Positions 1 through 7,931 of a stretch of 64,000 nucleotides of DNA are shown piece after piece. Below the pieces are notes generated by a model. It was not told the origin of the DNA and ran no database searches. It saw only the letters and a list, made by a program, of their open reading frames with translations. The stretch covers positions 2,480,001-2,544,000 of the forward strand of contig NZ_CP013747.1 of assembly GCF_001484605.1 (NCBI RefSeq), given 5' to 3'. Source of the DNA: Pseudarthrobacter sulfonivorans. GTDB lineage: Bacteria > Actinomycetota > Actinomycetes > Actinomycetales > Micrococcaceae. Each line of letters begins with the position of its first letter. Positions within the stretch are counted from its first letter, which is position 1. The position numbers and the translations under genes were made by a program.

Positions 1-575
1 CGCCAGGTCCGGGCTTTGTGCCGGAACCGGCCGGGGATGAGCTCACCGGCGCGGCCACGTGCCGGATTTACGACGAAGGGGTCCAGGAAATGTGCCTCCA
101 ACCCCTGCGCCCCGGTGGGGTCAAGGTTGGTGGTTTCGTCGACCATGATCCGGGCGTGCTGCCACGAAATCGTCCCGGCCTGCAATGCCGCGAACGTCAG
201 CGGCAAGGCCGTGGTCAGTACGTGGGATTCGGCGAGCAGGGCACCGGCACTGCGTTCGCTGACCGTCAGGGCGCAAGCGACCTCAGCGACGACAGCCATC
301 TCCTGACCTGTGTGGTCCTGCGGCGACTCGGCCGGACCCGCCAGGGCCTCGGCAGCAGCGCTGTAACCGGCGGCCAGCCAGACCTTCAGGGCGGCACTTT
401 TCGCGTCCAACCGCGAGATCTCGGCCAGCCCGTCCAGGAAACCACCCGCCACCCGGCGCAACGGATCAGCCTCCCAGGGACCGGAGGCTTCGGCACCTTC
501 ACGGATCGCAGAAGCCAGCCCTGCGAAGGACGCCGAAAGGGCCTCCGCCGTCGCCACAGCCGCTCTGCTATCCAT
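1..575 (-). CDS. DUF222 / HNH-endonuclease family protein, N-terminal part (runs off window)
   Basis: The minus strand is open from an ATG at 575 to the window edge, giving about 191 residues without a stop. The translation contains segments typical of the actinobacterial DUF222 proteins that usually carry a C-terminal HNH nuclease domain: QEMAVVAEVACALTVSER, then GALLAESHVLT, then QAGTISWQHARIMVDET, then ELIPGRFRHKARTW at the cut edge. Family members are multi-copy in Arthrobacter genomes and their role is not established. The HNH part, if present, lies outside the window. In-frame GTG or TTG codons upstream of 575 mean the start could be slightly earlier. Confidence 0.8.
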   Translation of the reverse strand, partial: MDSRAAVATAEALSASFAGLASAIREGAEASGPWEADPLRRVAGGFLDGLAEISRLDAKSAALKVWLAAGYSAAAEALAGPAESPQDHTGQEMAVVAEVACALTVSERSAGALLAESHVLTTALPLTFAALQAGTISWQHARIMVDETTNLDPTGAQGLEAHFLDPFVVNPARGRAGELIPGRFRHKARTW

Positions 576-697
576 ACTCAAAGCATCCCAGCAGGGTCTG
601 ACAATGACCGCGAGGATGAATGCCTATGTGCATAACTCAGCGGCCAGGAGCAACCCGCAAGGACTCGACCTCAAGGGGCGCCGCGGCAGTGCAGAGC

Positions 698-735
698 CGT
701 TCGCGCGCGGGGGCTTAAGTGTCCGTTCGCGCCCC
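698..735. repeat. Half copy of a dispersed palindromic repeat
   Basis: The 17-base string AAGTGTCCGTTCGCGCC lies at about 717-733 and recurs exactly as one arm of the 63-bp palindrome at 33775-33837. The shorter string CCGTTCGCGC occurs twice here. No matching inverted arm is present, so this looks like a decayed or half element in the space between two genes. Confidence 0.5.
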
Positions 736-746
736 GGGCCGGTGGC

Positions 747-2063
747 TTAGACCCGCCCCAGTGCGTCGATGTCCTCAAGGAACTGCTCGTGGACCTCCTG
801 GCTCACGGTGGTCCGGGTATCGCCGACCGCGTCGAGGTAGTCCTCCGTGCAAGGCCCCTTCCGGACCGCCTCGCGGACTGAAACGCTGCCCGCGGAAGCC
901 GCGCCGCCGTCGTCGTACACTGCCTTTTCCAGCGCGCGCTGGGAGGCGCTGCGGGCGGCGTACTCAATGTCCGCGGGGGAGAAGCCCTCGGTCCGTTCCA
1001 CCAGGAGCTCCACGTCCACATCGTCCACCACGGTGGCCGGGATGAAGCGCTGCCACATGGCTTCGCGGGCCTGGCGGTCCGGGAGGCCGATGGGGATGAC
1101 GTAGTCGAACCGGCCGTGGCGAAGGAAGGCGCTGTCCAGCGCGCGGATGAAGTTTGTGGCGCAGACCAGCAGGCGGCCGGGCTGTTCGCGGAACGCCGGG
1201 ATGATCTTCAGGAGCTCGTTGGTGACCCCCTGCAAGGGGGACGGCGGTTCACCCGAACGCTGGGAGGCGATCTCCTCCACCTCGTCGATGAACACCACGC
1301 AGTGCTCCAGCTCCGCGATTTCGAGGAACGTTTCGCGCAGGGCGCCGGCGAGGCCCTTGGGATCGGAGGCCAGACGGGACGGGAAAACCTCCACGAACGG
1401 CCATTCGAGCCGGGACGCGATGGCCTTCGCAAACGTGGTTTTGCCGGTGCCGGGAGGACCAAACAGCACCACGGCACGCGGCGGCACCACGCCGTATTCA
1501 TCGGCGAGGTCGGCCTCCGCGAGGGGTAGGACAAGCCGGCGTTCCAGGAGTTCCTTTTCCTTGCGCATGCCGGCCACGTTCTCCCACAGGTCCCGGGCCA
1601 GAATCCGGCCGCCCAGCTGGCCCAACGCGCCGAGCTCCTGACGCTGGACGGGGATGGTCCGCTCGAAATAACGCAGGTTCTTCTTGAGCGCGAAGCCGCG
1701 GCTGAGGAACGCCTCCACCCGGGTTTCCGCTTCCGGCATCAGCGCGGAGAGTTTGTTGAGGCCGTGCGGGGCCATGCGGTTTTCGACGGCGGCGAGCAGC
1801 GACGTGCCGATCCCGCGCCCGCGGTATTCAGGCAGCGTAGCCAGGAAGACGATCCAGCCCTGGTCATGCGCGGCGCGTCCGACGGCGGCGCCCACCACCT
1901 GATCGCCCTGCACCGCCACCACCGCGTGGTCCTTTTCGCAGGATGCCAGCACCTCGGAGAGGGCGTAGACGGGCTCCACGTCAGTGGCCTTGAGCGACTC
2001 CCAGAGGTGCAGGATCCCGTCCAGGTCTGCTGAATGGAAATCCCTGATGCGCCAGTTGGTCAT
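747..2063 (-). CDS. GNAT acetyltransferase fused to AAA+ ATPase
   Basis: The protein is 438 residues from the ATG at 2063, chosen because GGGAG lies 8 bases upstream and the acetyltransferase fold starts there; the open frame continues 57 codons further without domain content. Residues 1-150 are a GNAT domain with the acetyl-CoA pyrophosphate-loop motif RGRGIG at 81-86. Residues 155-430 are an AAA+ module of the FtsH/VPS4 type: Walker A GPPGTGKT at 202-209, Walker B VVFIDE at 256-261, sensor region CATN and a RHGRFD arginine-finger motif at 315-320, then an alpha-helical lid. Both halves look intact. The substrate is unknown; the AAA+ half could remodel a protein that the GNAT half modifies, but that is inference. 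Confidence 0.85.
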   Translation of the reverse strand: MTNWRIRDFHSADLDGILHLWESLKATDVEPVYALSEVLASCEKDHAVVAVQGDQVVGAAVGRAAHDQGWIVFLATLPEYRGRGIGTSLLAAVENRMAPHGLNKLSALMPEAETRVEAFLSRGFALKKNLRYFERTIPVQRQELGALGQLGGRILARDLWENVAGMRKEKELLERRLVLPLAEADLADEYGVVPPRAVVLFGPPGTGKTTFAKAIASRLEWPFVEVFPSRLASDPKGLAGALRETFLEIAELEHCVVFIDEVEEIASQRSGEPPSPLQGVTNELLKIIPAFREQPGRLLVCATNFIRALDSAFLRHGRFDYVIPIGLPDRQAREAMWQRFIPATVVDDVDVELLVERTEGFSPADIEYAARSASQRALEKAVYDDGGAASAGSVSVREAVRKGPCTEDYLDAVGDTRTTVSQEVHEQFLEDIDALGRV

Positions 2064-2205
2064 GCCGTGTCTCCCGGGTGGTTCGTCATTGAACGTGTCT
2101 TTGAAACTTCGTCGTGGAACTGCAAACGCACTGTGAGGCGCTCTGCTGAGCATAGGCGATCGACCCGCGGCGAAGGGTTGCGGGAGCGTTGCATTACGGA
2201 ACGTA

Positions 2206-2255
2206 CGACGGCGGCACCTGGGTTCCGTGTCCACAGAACCCAGGTGCCGCCGTCG
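2206..2255. terminator. Perfect 20-bp inverted repeat (terminator or REP-like element)
   Basis: Arms at 2206-2225 and 2236-2255 are exact reverse complements around a 10-base loop. The left arm begins CGACGGCGGCACC and the same arm recurs at 2618-2637. It sits between the DUF4242 gene and the GNAT-AAA gene, both on the minus strand. There is no T-run, so repeat element is as likely as terminator. Confidence 0.7.
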
Positions 2256-2270
2256 GACTCTGCTGCCTGA

Positions 2271-2519
2271 TCAGACCTTGATCGGAACGGGGTGGACCTC
2301 GTCGGCGGGGTGGCCCGCGCGCTCATGAATACGCCGTACGGCGTCCGCCGAAGGGGCCTCGGACAGGCAGTAAACCAGGCCCGACTCGGGATCGGCCCAG
2401 GCAGATTTGAAGTCAACGCTCTCGTCGCTCTGGATGGCAAGATCGGCGTCGTGGGCTGCGCGCAGGGCTTCCTGGGTGATTCCGACCATGTTGCGATGAA
2501 CGTCCATGAATTCCGGCAT
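2271..2519 (-). CDS. DUF4242 / SCO4226-type small protein
   Basis: An 82-residue protein starting at the ATG at 2519, which has AAGGAG 11 bases upstream; longer in-frame extension to 2675 would run through the palindrome at 2618-2667 and is rejected. The sequence (MPEFMDVHRNM..., ESGLVYCLSEAPSADAVRRIHERAGH, ending HPVPIKV) matches the DUF4242 family, ferredoxin-like small proteins of which the Streptomyces SCO4226 protein binds nickel. The conserved elements Cys51, His66 and His70 are visible. It is monocistronic, flanked by long palindromes on both sides. The physiological role is not known. Confidence 0.75.
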   Translation of the reverse strand: MPEFMDVHRNMVGITQEALRAAHDADLAIQSDESVDFKSAWADPESGLVYCLSEAPSADAVRRIHERAGHPADEVHPVPIKV

Positions 2520-2617
2520 GACTCTGGTGCTCCTTAACTGGGTTCGACGTTGAAACAGCAGGATGCGGCCGACGTTAGACCTGCGCCTGTCAGGCGTCAA
2601 GAGGACTGCGGAAGTGA

Positions 2618-2667
2618 CGACGGCGGCACCTGGGTTCCGTGGAAACAGAACCCGGGTGCCGCCGTCG
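2618..2667. terminator. 20-bp inverted repeat, near twin of the 2206 element
   Basis: Arms 2618-2637 and 2648-2667 pair with one mismatch and a 10-base loop. The left arm is identical to the left arm at 2206-2225. It lies between the permease gene and the DUF4242 gene, so it could terminate the asparaginase-permease operon, but there is no T-run. Confidence 0.7.
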
Positions 2668-2696
2668 GGCGTCACGGCCGGCTGGCCGGCAGGGCG

Positions 2697-4208
2697 TTAC
2701 TTCTTGAAGGTATCCGCCGGCGGGTTGGCCACGACGGGAGCTATGCCGGTGAAGCCTTCGCGGGTCTCGGCGATTTCACGGATGCGGGCCCGGCAGGCGT
2801 ACCAGCCGAACACCATCAGCACGGAGGCGATGGCGGTGACCAGCATGGTGAGCGGGGATTCGATGAACACCATCACGAGGACGCTCGCGAGGAAGAGCAG
2901 CGAGAGGTAGCCGGTGTACGGGGCGCCGAACATCCGGAATGACGGGCGTTTGAGCCAGCCTTTGTTCGCCCAGCGTTGGAGCTGGATTTGGCAGAGCACA
3001 ATGGTTGCCCAGGTCATGATGATGCCCACGGACGCGACGTTCAGCACGATTTCGAAGGCCTGTGCGGGCACCAGGTAGTTCAGCGGGACGCCGAGCAGGG
3101 ACACTCCGGCGGTGATGGCGATGCCGCCGTAGGGGACGCCGGCCTTGTTCATCCGGCCCGCGAACTTCGGGGCGGAGCCGTTCACGGACATGGAGCGGAG
3201 TATGCGTCCGGTGGAATATAAGCCGGCGTTCAGCGAGGAGAGCGCGGCGGTGAGGACCACGAGGTTCATGATGACGTCCACGCCCTGGATGCCGATGGAG
3301 CCGAAGAACGTCACGAACGGGCTGACGCCCTTTTCGTAGGACGTGTACGGCAGCAGGAGCGCGAGCAGGATGACGGAGCCGACGTAGAAGACCGCGATGC
3401 GGAAGACCACGGAGTTGATGGCCTTGGGCATGATCTTTTCCGGGTTTTCGGTCTCGCCGGCGGCGGTGCCCACGAGTTCGATGGAGGCGTAGGCGAACAG
3501 GACGCCCTGCATCAGGATGATCATGGGGAGCAGGCCGTTGGGGAAGACCCCGCCGTTGTCCGAGAGGAGGCTGAGGCCCACCGGTTGGCCGTCCACGGGC
3601 GTGCCGAAGATGACGAAGTAGGTGCCCACCACGAGGAAGACCACCAGGGCCGCGACCTTGATCAGGGCGAACCAGAACTCCATTTCGCCGAAGACCTTCA
3701 CAGAGACGAGGTTCAGGGCGAGGACCACCACGAGGGCGATCAGGGCCCAGGCCCACTGCGGGACAGCAGCCATCCACGGGATGTAGTTGCCGAAGAAGTT
3801 CATGTAGAGCGCGGCGGCGGTGATGTCCACGATGGTGGTGGTGGCCCAGTTGAGCCAGTAGAACCAGCCGGAGACGAACGCGGCCTTCTCGCCGAAAAAT
3901 TCCCGGGCGTAGGAAACAAACGAGCCCGACGAGGGGCGGTGCAGCACCAGTTCACCCAGCGCCCGCAGGATCAGGAACGCGAAGAAACCGCACACGGCGT
4001 ACGCGATGACCAGCGACGGGCCCGCGGCGTTAAGCCGGCCGCCGGCGCCCAGGAACAGGCCGGTGCCGATCGCCCCGCCGATGGCGATCATCTGGATCTG
4101 CCGCGGCTTGAGGCTCTTGTGGTAGCCCTTGTCCTCCGCGTGCAGGGCTGACTCGCTGGCATGCGCCTGGGGCGGGACCGTGTGGTCCGTGATGGGGGAA
4201 TTCGTCAT
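2697..4208 (-). CDS. ansP: L-asparagine / amino-acid permease (APC superfamily, AAT family)
   Basis: A 503-residue membrane protein with about 12 hydrophobic segments. The first segment carries the AAT-family signature [12 protein letters not shown] at 43-54, and the segment around [23 protein letters not shown] is the conserved loop of these proton-coupled permeases. The start at 4208 follows the asparaginase stop by 11 bases and has GTGAGGACC as ribosome-binding region, part of which is the asparaginase stop codon. The preceding asparaginase gene and GntR regulator point to asparagine as substrate; the family also includes GABA, proline and phenylalanine carriers, so specificity is inferred from context. 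Confidence 0.85.
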   Translation of the reverse strand: MTNSPITDHTVPPQAHASESALHAEDKGYHKSLKPRQIQMIAIGGAIGTGLFLGAGGRLNAAGPSLVIAYAVCGFFAFLILRALGELVLHRPSSGSFVSYAREFFGEKAAFVSGWFYWLNWATTTIVDITAAALYMNFFGNYIPWMAAVPQWAWALIALVVVLALNLVSVKVFGEMEFWFALIKVAALVVFLVVGTYFVIFGTPVDGQPVGLSLLSDNGGVFPNGLLPMIILMQGVLFAYASIELVGTAAGETENPEKIMPKAINSVVFRIAVFYVGSVILLALLLPYTSYEKGVSPFVTFFGSIGIQGVDVIMNLVVLTAALSSLNAGLYSTGRILRSMSVNGSAPKFAGRMNKAGVPYGGIAITAGVSLLGVPLNYLVPAQAFEIVLNVASVGIIMTWATIVLCQIQLQRWANKGWLKRPSFRMFGAPYTGYLSLLFLASVLVMVFIESPLTMLVTAIASVLMVFGWYACRARIREIAETREGFTGIAPVVANPPADTFKK

Positions 4209-4214
4209 GATAGG

Positions 4215-4247
4215 GGTCCTCACAGGGCTTCGTTGACGGGCTTGGAC
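4215..4247. repeat. 33-bp direct repeat, copy 1 (end of asparaginase gene)
   Basis: The 33 bases covering the asparaginase stop codon and its last ten or so codons are identical to 9363-9395. In this copy they are coding; in the other they lie upstream of aspA. Confidence 0.9.
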
Positions 4248-5335
4248 AGGAAATCGGTGGTACGGAGGAGTCCGACTGTGCGGCCGCCGCCCAAAACCGG
4301 GGCGGTGCCTATGCCGGCCAGCGGCGCGGTGGCCACGCCGAGGGATTCGAGCATGCGGACGGTGGCGGGCATCCGGGCGCGGTCGCCGCCGTCGGAAATC
4401 TTTACGGCCACGCCGCGGCCATCGGGCAGGCCGACGAGCTGCACGCCTTCGAAGCCATCTTTCGCCACTGAGCCGGGGAGCAACCTCATCAGCTCGGTGA
4501 CATCGCGGCGCTCGCCGGCCACCATGTCCGGGTGCTGCCGCATAGCCAGTCCGACGGCGGCTTCCGCAAGCTGCGGGGCCGTCCCGCCGTCGTCGGAGGT
4601 GCTGACAGAGGTAACCGCTGTGGCGGCCGCCGCGGCTGCCGCGATGGCGCCGAACGCGCGGGCCATGCCGCGGAGGGTGAGAGCGAAGAGGGGTGTCCCG
4701 CAGCCGTCCGTGCTGCGGGCGAAAGGCTCCTCGCCGGTTAGCTCGGTGACCGTGGCCGCGATCAGTTGCTGCAGCGGGTGGGACGGGTCGACGTAACCTT
4801 TCACCGGCCAGCCGTTGATGACGCACGTGGCGGCCATGGCGGCGTGCTTGCCGGAGCAGTTCTGGGTCAGCTGCGTGGCGAGGAAGCCGGTGCGCAGCCA
4901 GTCCTCACGCTCGCTGGTGCCATAGGGCAGGTCGGTGCTGTTCTCGAGGTCGCCCACAGCAAGCCCGTGCATGGCGAGGATGCGTTGGGTGCCGCCGCGG
5001 TGTATGGCTCCGCCGGAGTGGCTGGCTGCGGTCAGGGCGAGCAGGTCGGCGGGGAGGTTCAGGCCGGCGCGGACCATGGCCACGGCCTGCAGGGGCTTGA
5101 GGGAAGAGCGCGGGTAGAACGGGGCCAGGGGGTCGCCGGCTGCCGCGAGGATCGAGCCGTCGGCTGCAGTGGCGATGGCCGAGCCGTAGTGAACGCTTTC
5201 CATCAGGCCGTCGCGGGTGGCGACCACCAGGGGTGCGTGCCGGGGGAGCGTCCCGGCTTCGGTGCCGGTCCGGGAGCCGCTTGCGGCGGTGCCGGGGGCA
5301 GCAGTCTGGGCAGCGGAAAGGGCAGGGGCTGGCAT
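4220..5335 (-). CDS. L-asparaginase II-type (PF06089 family)
   Basis: A 371-residue protein hydrolysing asparagine to aspartate and ammonia. Family hallmarks are visible: [62 protein letters not shown] and a C-terminal [13 protein letters not shown] block. The first 30 residues are Ala/Gly-rich and poorly conserved, so the true start may be a little downstream. It lies 12 bases after the GntR gene and 11 before the permease, forming a regulator-enzyme-carrier operon. Its last 11 codons plus the following ribosome-binding region recur exactly in front of aspA at 9363-9395. Confidence 0.9.
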   Translation of the reverse strand: MPAPALSAAQTAAPGTAASGSRTGTEAGTLPRHAPLVVATRDGLMESVHYGSAIATAADGSILAAAGDPLAPFYPRSSLKPLQAVAMVRAGLNLPADLLALTAASHSGGAIHRGGTQRILAMHGLAVGDLENSTDLPYGTSEREDWLRTGFLATQLTQNCSGKHAAMAATCVINGWPVKGYVDPSHPLQQLIAATVTELTGEEPFARSTDGCGTPLFALTLRGMARAFGAIAAAAAAATAVTSVSTSDDGGTAPQLAEAAVGLAMRQHPDMVAGERRDVTELMRLLPGSVAKDGFEGVQLVGLPDGRGVAVKISDGGDRARMPATVRMLESLGVATAPLAGIGTAPVLGGGRTVGLLRTTDFLSKPVNEAL

Positions 5336-5347
5336 GGAGTCCTAGGG

Positions 5348-6082
5348 CTACTTGTTAAGGATGGAATCGAGGGCAACGCCCACGGCGCGGAGGTGTTCGA
5401 CCATAGCCTTGCTTGCGGCTTCGGCGGAGCCCGCCTCGATGGCGGCGAGGATCTGCTGGTGCTCGATGTCCGACGCGTGCTGGCGGTCGGCCACCATGTT
5501 CAGGGTTTCCGACTGGTGGGCTTGCGCGTCCCTGATCTCCGCGACGACACTTTCGAACACCTTGTTGCCGCTGGCGCGGGCGATGGCGGCGTGGAAGCTG
5601 GAGTCCAGGGCCACCCACGATTCAGGGTCCGTTTCAGTGCTCATGGCGGCGACGATGTGCCGCAGCGTCTCGAGTTCCTCATCCGTCCGGCGCTGCGCTG
5701 CCAGTCCTGCTGCGGGAACCTCGATGTGCGGGCGGGCCTCGGTAAGGTCCCGCGCGGAATACTGCCCGAGGGTCAGGTCATTGGCCACGCTGCTGGCCAC
5801 CACAAACGTGCCCTTACCGGTCTTGGTGACGGTCAGGCCCAAGGCAGTGCAGGAGCGGAGGGCCTCACGGATGACCGAGCGGCTGACCCCGTACTGCTGG
5901 GCAAGGGTGGCCTCGGAGCTGAGCTTTCCACCCACCGGTACCTGACCGGATTCGATGTCGGTACGGATGGCGTTGAACACCGCCTCGGAAGCGCTGAGGC
6001 GGGCCAGGGGCTGGGCTCCGGGGGGCTGCTCGCGGATGGACTCCGCAGGCTGTCCTGCTGTCCGGCTGTCTGACAGGTTCAC
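5348..6082 (-). CDS. FadR/GntR-family regulator of the asparaginase operon
   Basis: A 244-residue regulator starting with GTG at 6082. Residues about 27-95 form the GntR winged helix (SSEATLAQQYGVSRSVIREALRS, then TGKGTFV wing). Residues about 110-235 form an FCD ligand-binding domain with RPHIEVPAAGLAA, DSSFHAAIARASGN and the late HQQILAAIEAG helices. It is the first gene of the operon and its own promoter overlaps a motif shared with the paralogous regulator at 9528-10253, to which it is similar throughout. Ligand is probably an amino acid or C4-dicarboxylate; this is inferred from neighbours. Confidence 0.9.
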   Translation of the reverse strand: MNLSDSRTAGQPAESIREQPPGAQPLARLSASEAVFNAIRTDIESGQVPVGGKLSSEATLAQQYGVSRSVIREALRSCTALGLTVTKTGKGTFVVASSVANDLTLGQYSARDLTEARPHIEVPAAGLAAQRRTDEELETLRHIVAAMSTETDPESWVALDSSFHAAIARASGNKVFESVVAEIRDAQAHQSETLNMVADRQHASDIEHQQILAAIEAGSAEAASKAMVEHLRAVGVALDSILNK

Positions 6083-6117
6083 CCCTAAAATATGGCACTA
6101 GTCACACGCCGTGTCAA
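6083..6117 (-). promoter_or_regulatory. Leaderless promoter with shared GntR operator
   Basis: Reading the minus strand, TTGACA (6117-6112) is followed after 17 bases by CATATT (6094-6089), and the GTG start comes only 6 bases later, too close for a leader with a ribosome-binding site. The spacer carries GTGACTAGTGCCA, which also lies in the promoter of the second GntR gene (GTGACAAGTGCCA). This suggests an autoregulated leaderless transcript, with the operator between -35 and -10. Confidence 0.65.
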
Positions 6118-6147
6118 CCAAGGTGCTGACTGACCGGCAATACGGGC

Positions 6148-6191
6148 GAGCTCGCCCGAGGAGGGGCAGGCCATCTTCCTCGGGCGAGCTC
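6148..6191 (-). terminator. 15-bp inverted repeat downstream of the winged-helix gene
   Basis: Arms 6148-6162 and 6177-6191 (GAGCTCGCCCGAGGA and its complement) are perfect with a 14-base loop. It follows the stop of the gene at 6215 on the minus strand, consistent with a terminator for the dctA-regulator operon, though without a clear T-run. Confidence 0.6.
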
Positions 6192-6214
6192 CGCAACCGT
6201 GCATCAGCCGCGGA

Positions 6215-6487
6215 TCAGTGGATGCGCTCCCTGGTCTGAGCAGTCGCAGGGGCAAGGGCGTAAAAGGGAGTGCAGCCGGTCCTTGTCCCGGGGGAAATGT
6301 TGGAGCGGACCAGCGAAGCGGCCTCAAGTGCCGCCAGGTGGTAGCGGACGTTTTCCCTGGAGGAATTGATGGCGCTGCCGATGTCGGACACCTTGCTCGC
6401 TCCATTACGGGCAAGATGCTCGATGATCCTCGACCGGACGTCGCGGGGACGGTCTGTGTGTTCGGGGAACCTGAATGAATGAACCAT
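6215..6487 (-). CDS. Small winged-helix (ArsR-like) transcription regulator
   Basis: A 90-residue protein with one winged-helix domain: RSRIIEHLARNGASKVSDIGSAI as first helices, NSSRENVRYHLAALEAASLVRSN as recognition helix and wing, then a short tail. It starts 27 bases after the symporter stop, with GGAAGG upstream of the ATG, so the two genes are probably one operon and the regulator may control C4-dicarboxylate uptake. No ligand-binding domain or metal-binding cysteines are present. Confidence 0.75.
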   Translation of the reverse strand: MVHSFRFPEHTDRPRDVRSRIIEHLARNGASKVSDIGSAINSSRENVRYHLAALEAASLVRSNISPGTRTGCTPFYALAPATAQTRERIH

Positions 6488-6514
6488 TTCTAATGCCTTC
6501 CGGGTGTGACTCGA

Positions 6515-7795
6515 TCAGTGCATTGCTGGAGCGGGGGCCCGGGCTTCTTCTGCGTCCGCAACCGGGAGCCCCGTGGCGTCGGGCATAGCGTTGTCGTGTT
6601 TCCTTCCGATGACGGCGGTGGCTATAGCATTTCCGAGGATGTTGGTGGCGGTGCGCCCCATGTCCAGCAGTTGGTCCACTACCAGCAGTACCGCGATACC
6701 GGCGGCCGGGACCCCGAAGCCGGGGATGACGGCAGCCACCACCACAAGCGAACCCCGTGGCACGCCGGCCATGCCTTTGCTGCTGAGCAGAAGCATGGCC
6801 GTCATGGCGATCTGCTGGCCCAGGTCCATATCGATACCGTAGGCGTTGATGAGGAAGACCGAAGCGAAGGTCATGTACATCATGGAACCGTCAACGTTGA
6901 ACGAGTATCCCAGTGGCAGTACGAAGCCGGTGGTGCGCTTTTCGATGCCGAACTTGGTCAGGCCTTCGATGAGTTTGGGCAGCGCCGCTTCGCTGCTGGA
7001 CGTGGCGAACGCTATGACCATGGGTTCGCGGACCATTCGCACCAGGCGGAAGGCCGCCCGGCCGAGGAACGCCGTGGCGACGGCGATCATGATGACCCAC
7101 AGGGCCGAGAGCGATACATAGAATCCGCCGATGAATGAGGCGTAGGTGGCGAACGCGTCGAGGCCCTTCGCGGTGAATGCCGAGGCGATTCCGGCGAAAA
7201 CGCCCACCGGGGCTGCCAGCATCACGTAGCCGGTGACCTTCAACATGACCTTCATCAGTTCGTCGATCGCGTCAGCGATGGAGGAGTGGCCCTTTTTCCG
7301 GAGGTTCAGCAGGGCGATGCCGAAAAGCGCGCCGAACACCAGGATCTGGAGCGGGTTGTTCGTGGTCAGGGCCGAGAAGACGCTGGTGGGGATGATGTTG
7401 GTGATAAAAGCCTGGAAGTCGAGCGGCTTGGACTCCAGCCCGGCATCACCGGTGGGCACGAGGTGAAGGCCTGAGCCCACGTTGAGCAGGTGGGCCATGA
7501 TGAAGCCAAAGGCGCCCACCAGGACTGAGGCGGAGAGGAACCAGATCATCGAACGGCCGAAGAGCTTTCCCACACCCGCTGATTTCGCAGCTCCGGCGAT
7601 GCCGGAAACCAGGGTGGCGAAGATCAGCGGGGCAATGATCATCTTGATCAGGTTCAGGAACATGTGTGTCACCGTGTCGAAGACGGCAACGAAGGCGCCC
7701 CGCACATCCGCGGGGAGAAGCCAGTGGAACACCAGGCCGCTGATGATTCCCATCAGGAGCGAGGCCAGGATCCATTTCGTTGATTTGTTTTTCAA
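6515..7795 (-). CDS. dctA: Dicarboxylate/amino acid:cation symporter (DAACS family)
   Basis: A 426-residue membrane protein of the glutamate/C4-dicarboxylate symporter fold. The serine-rich hairpin motif SSSEAALPKLIEGL, the transmembrane-7 motif YSFNVDGSMMYM, the second hairpin SSKGMAGVPRGS and the substrate/cation segment VVDQLLDMGRTATNILGNAIA are all visible. The start appears to be TTG at 7795, with AAAGGA six bases upstream. It sits between the asparaginase operon and aspA, so aspartate, fumarate or succinate are likely substrates; DctA and GltP cannot be separated with certainty from sequence alone. Confidence 0.88.
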   Translation of the reverse strand: MKNKSTKWILASLLMGIISGLVFHWLLPADVRGAFVAVFDTVTHMFLNLIKMIIAPLIFATLVSGIAGAAKSAGVGKLFGRSMIWFLSASVLVGAFGFIMAHLLNVGSGLHLVPTGDAGLESKPLDFQAFITNIIPTSVFSALTTNNPLQILVFGALFGIALLNLRKKGHSSIADAIDELMKVMLKVTGYVMLAAPVGVFAGIASAFTAKGLDAFATYASFIGGFYVSLSALWVIMIAVATAFLGRAAFRLVRMVREPMVIAFATSSSEAALPKLIEGLTKFGIEKRTTGFVLPLGYSFNVDGSMMYMTFASVFLINAYGIDMDLGQQIAMTAMLLLSSKGMAGVPRGSLVVVAAVIPGFGVPAAGIAVLLVVDQLLDMGRTATNILGNAIATAVIGRKHDNAMPDATGLPVADAEEARAPAPAMH

Positions 7796-7875
7796 GGTCA
7801 GTCCTTTGATAGATGCCGAGATTCAGCCCTCTGGAAGGGCCCTCGTCTTTGAGCCTTGAGCCCCGGCGGGATTTT

Positions 7876-7893
7876 GGGCACAACGATGTGCCC
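7876..7893. terminator. Short hairpin between aspA and dctA
   Basis: GGGCACA-ACGA-TGTGCCC is a perfect 7-bp stem with a 4-base loop, just past the aspA stop on the minus strand. It could terminate aspA; no T-run follows. Confidence 0.4.
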
Positions 7894-7931
7894 CGTATCA
7901 GGATGGTGATCGGAGGGACGTGCGGGTGGAA

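Noticed and set aside
18-635. Long plus-strand open frame opposite the DUF222 gene
   Set aside because: Its translation is Gly/Arg-rich with no domain, and the minus strand encodes a clear DUF222 protein.
2063-2234. 57-codon N-terminal extension of the GNAT-AAA gene
   Set aside because: It overlaps part of the palindrome at 2206-2255, has no ribosome-binding site and adds no domain.
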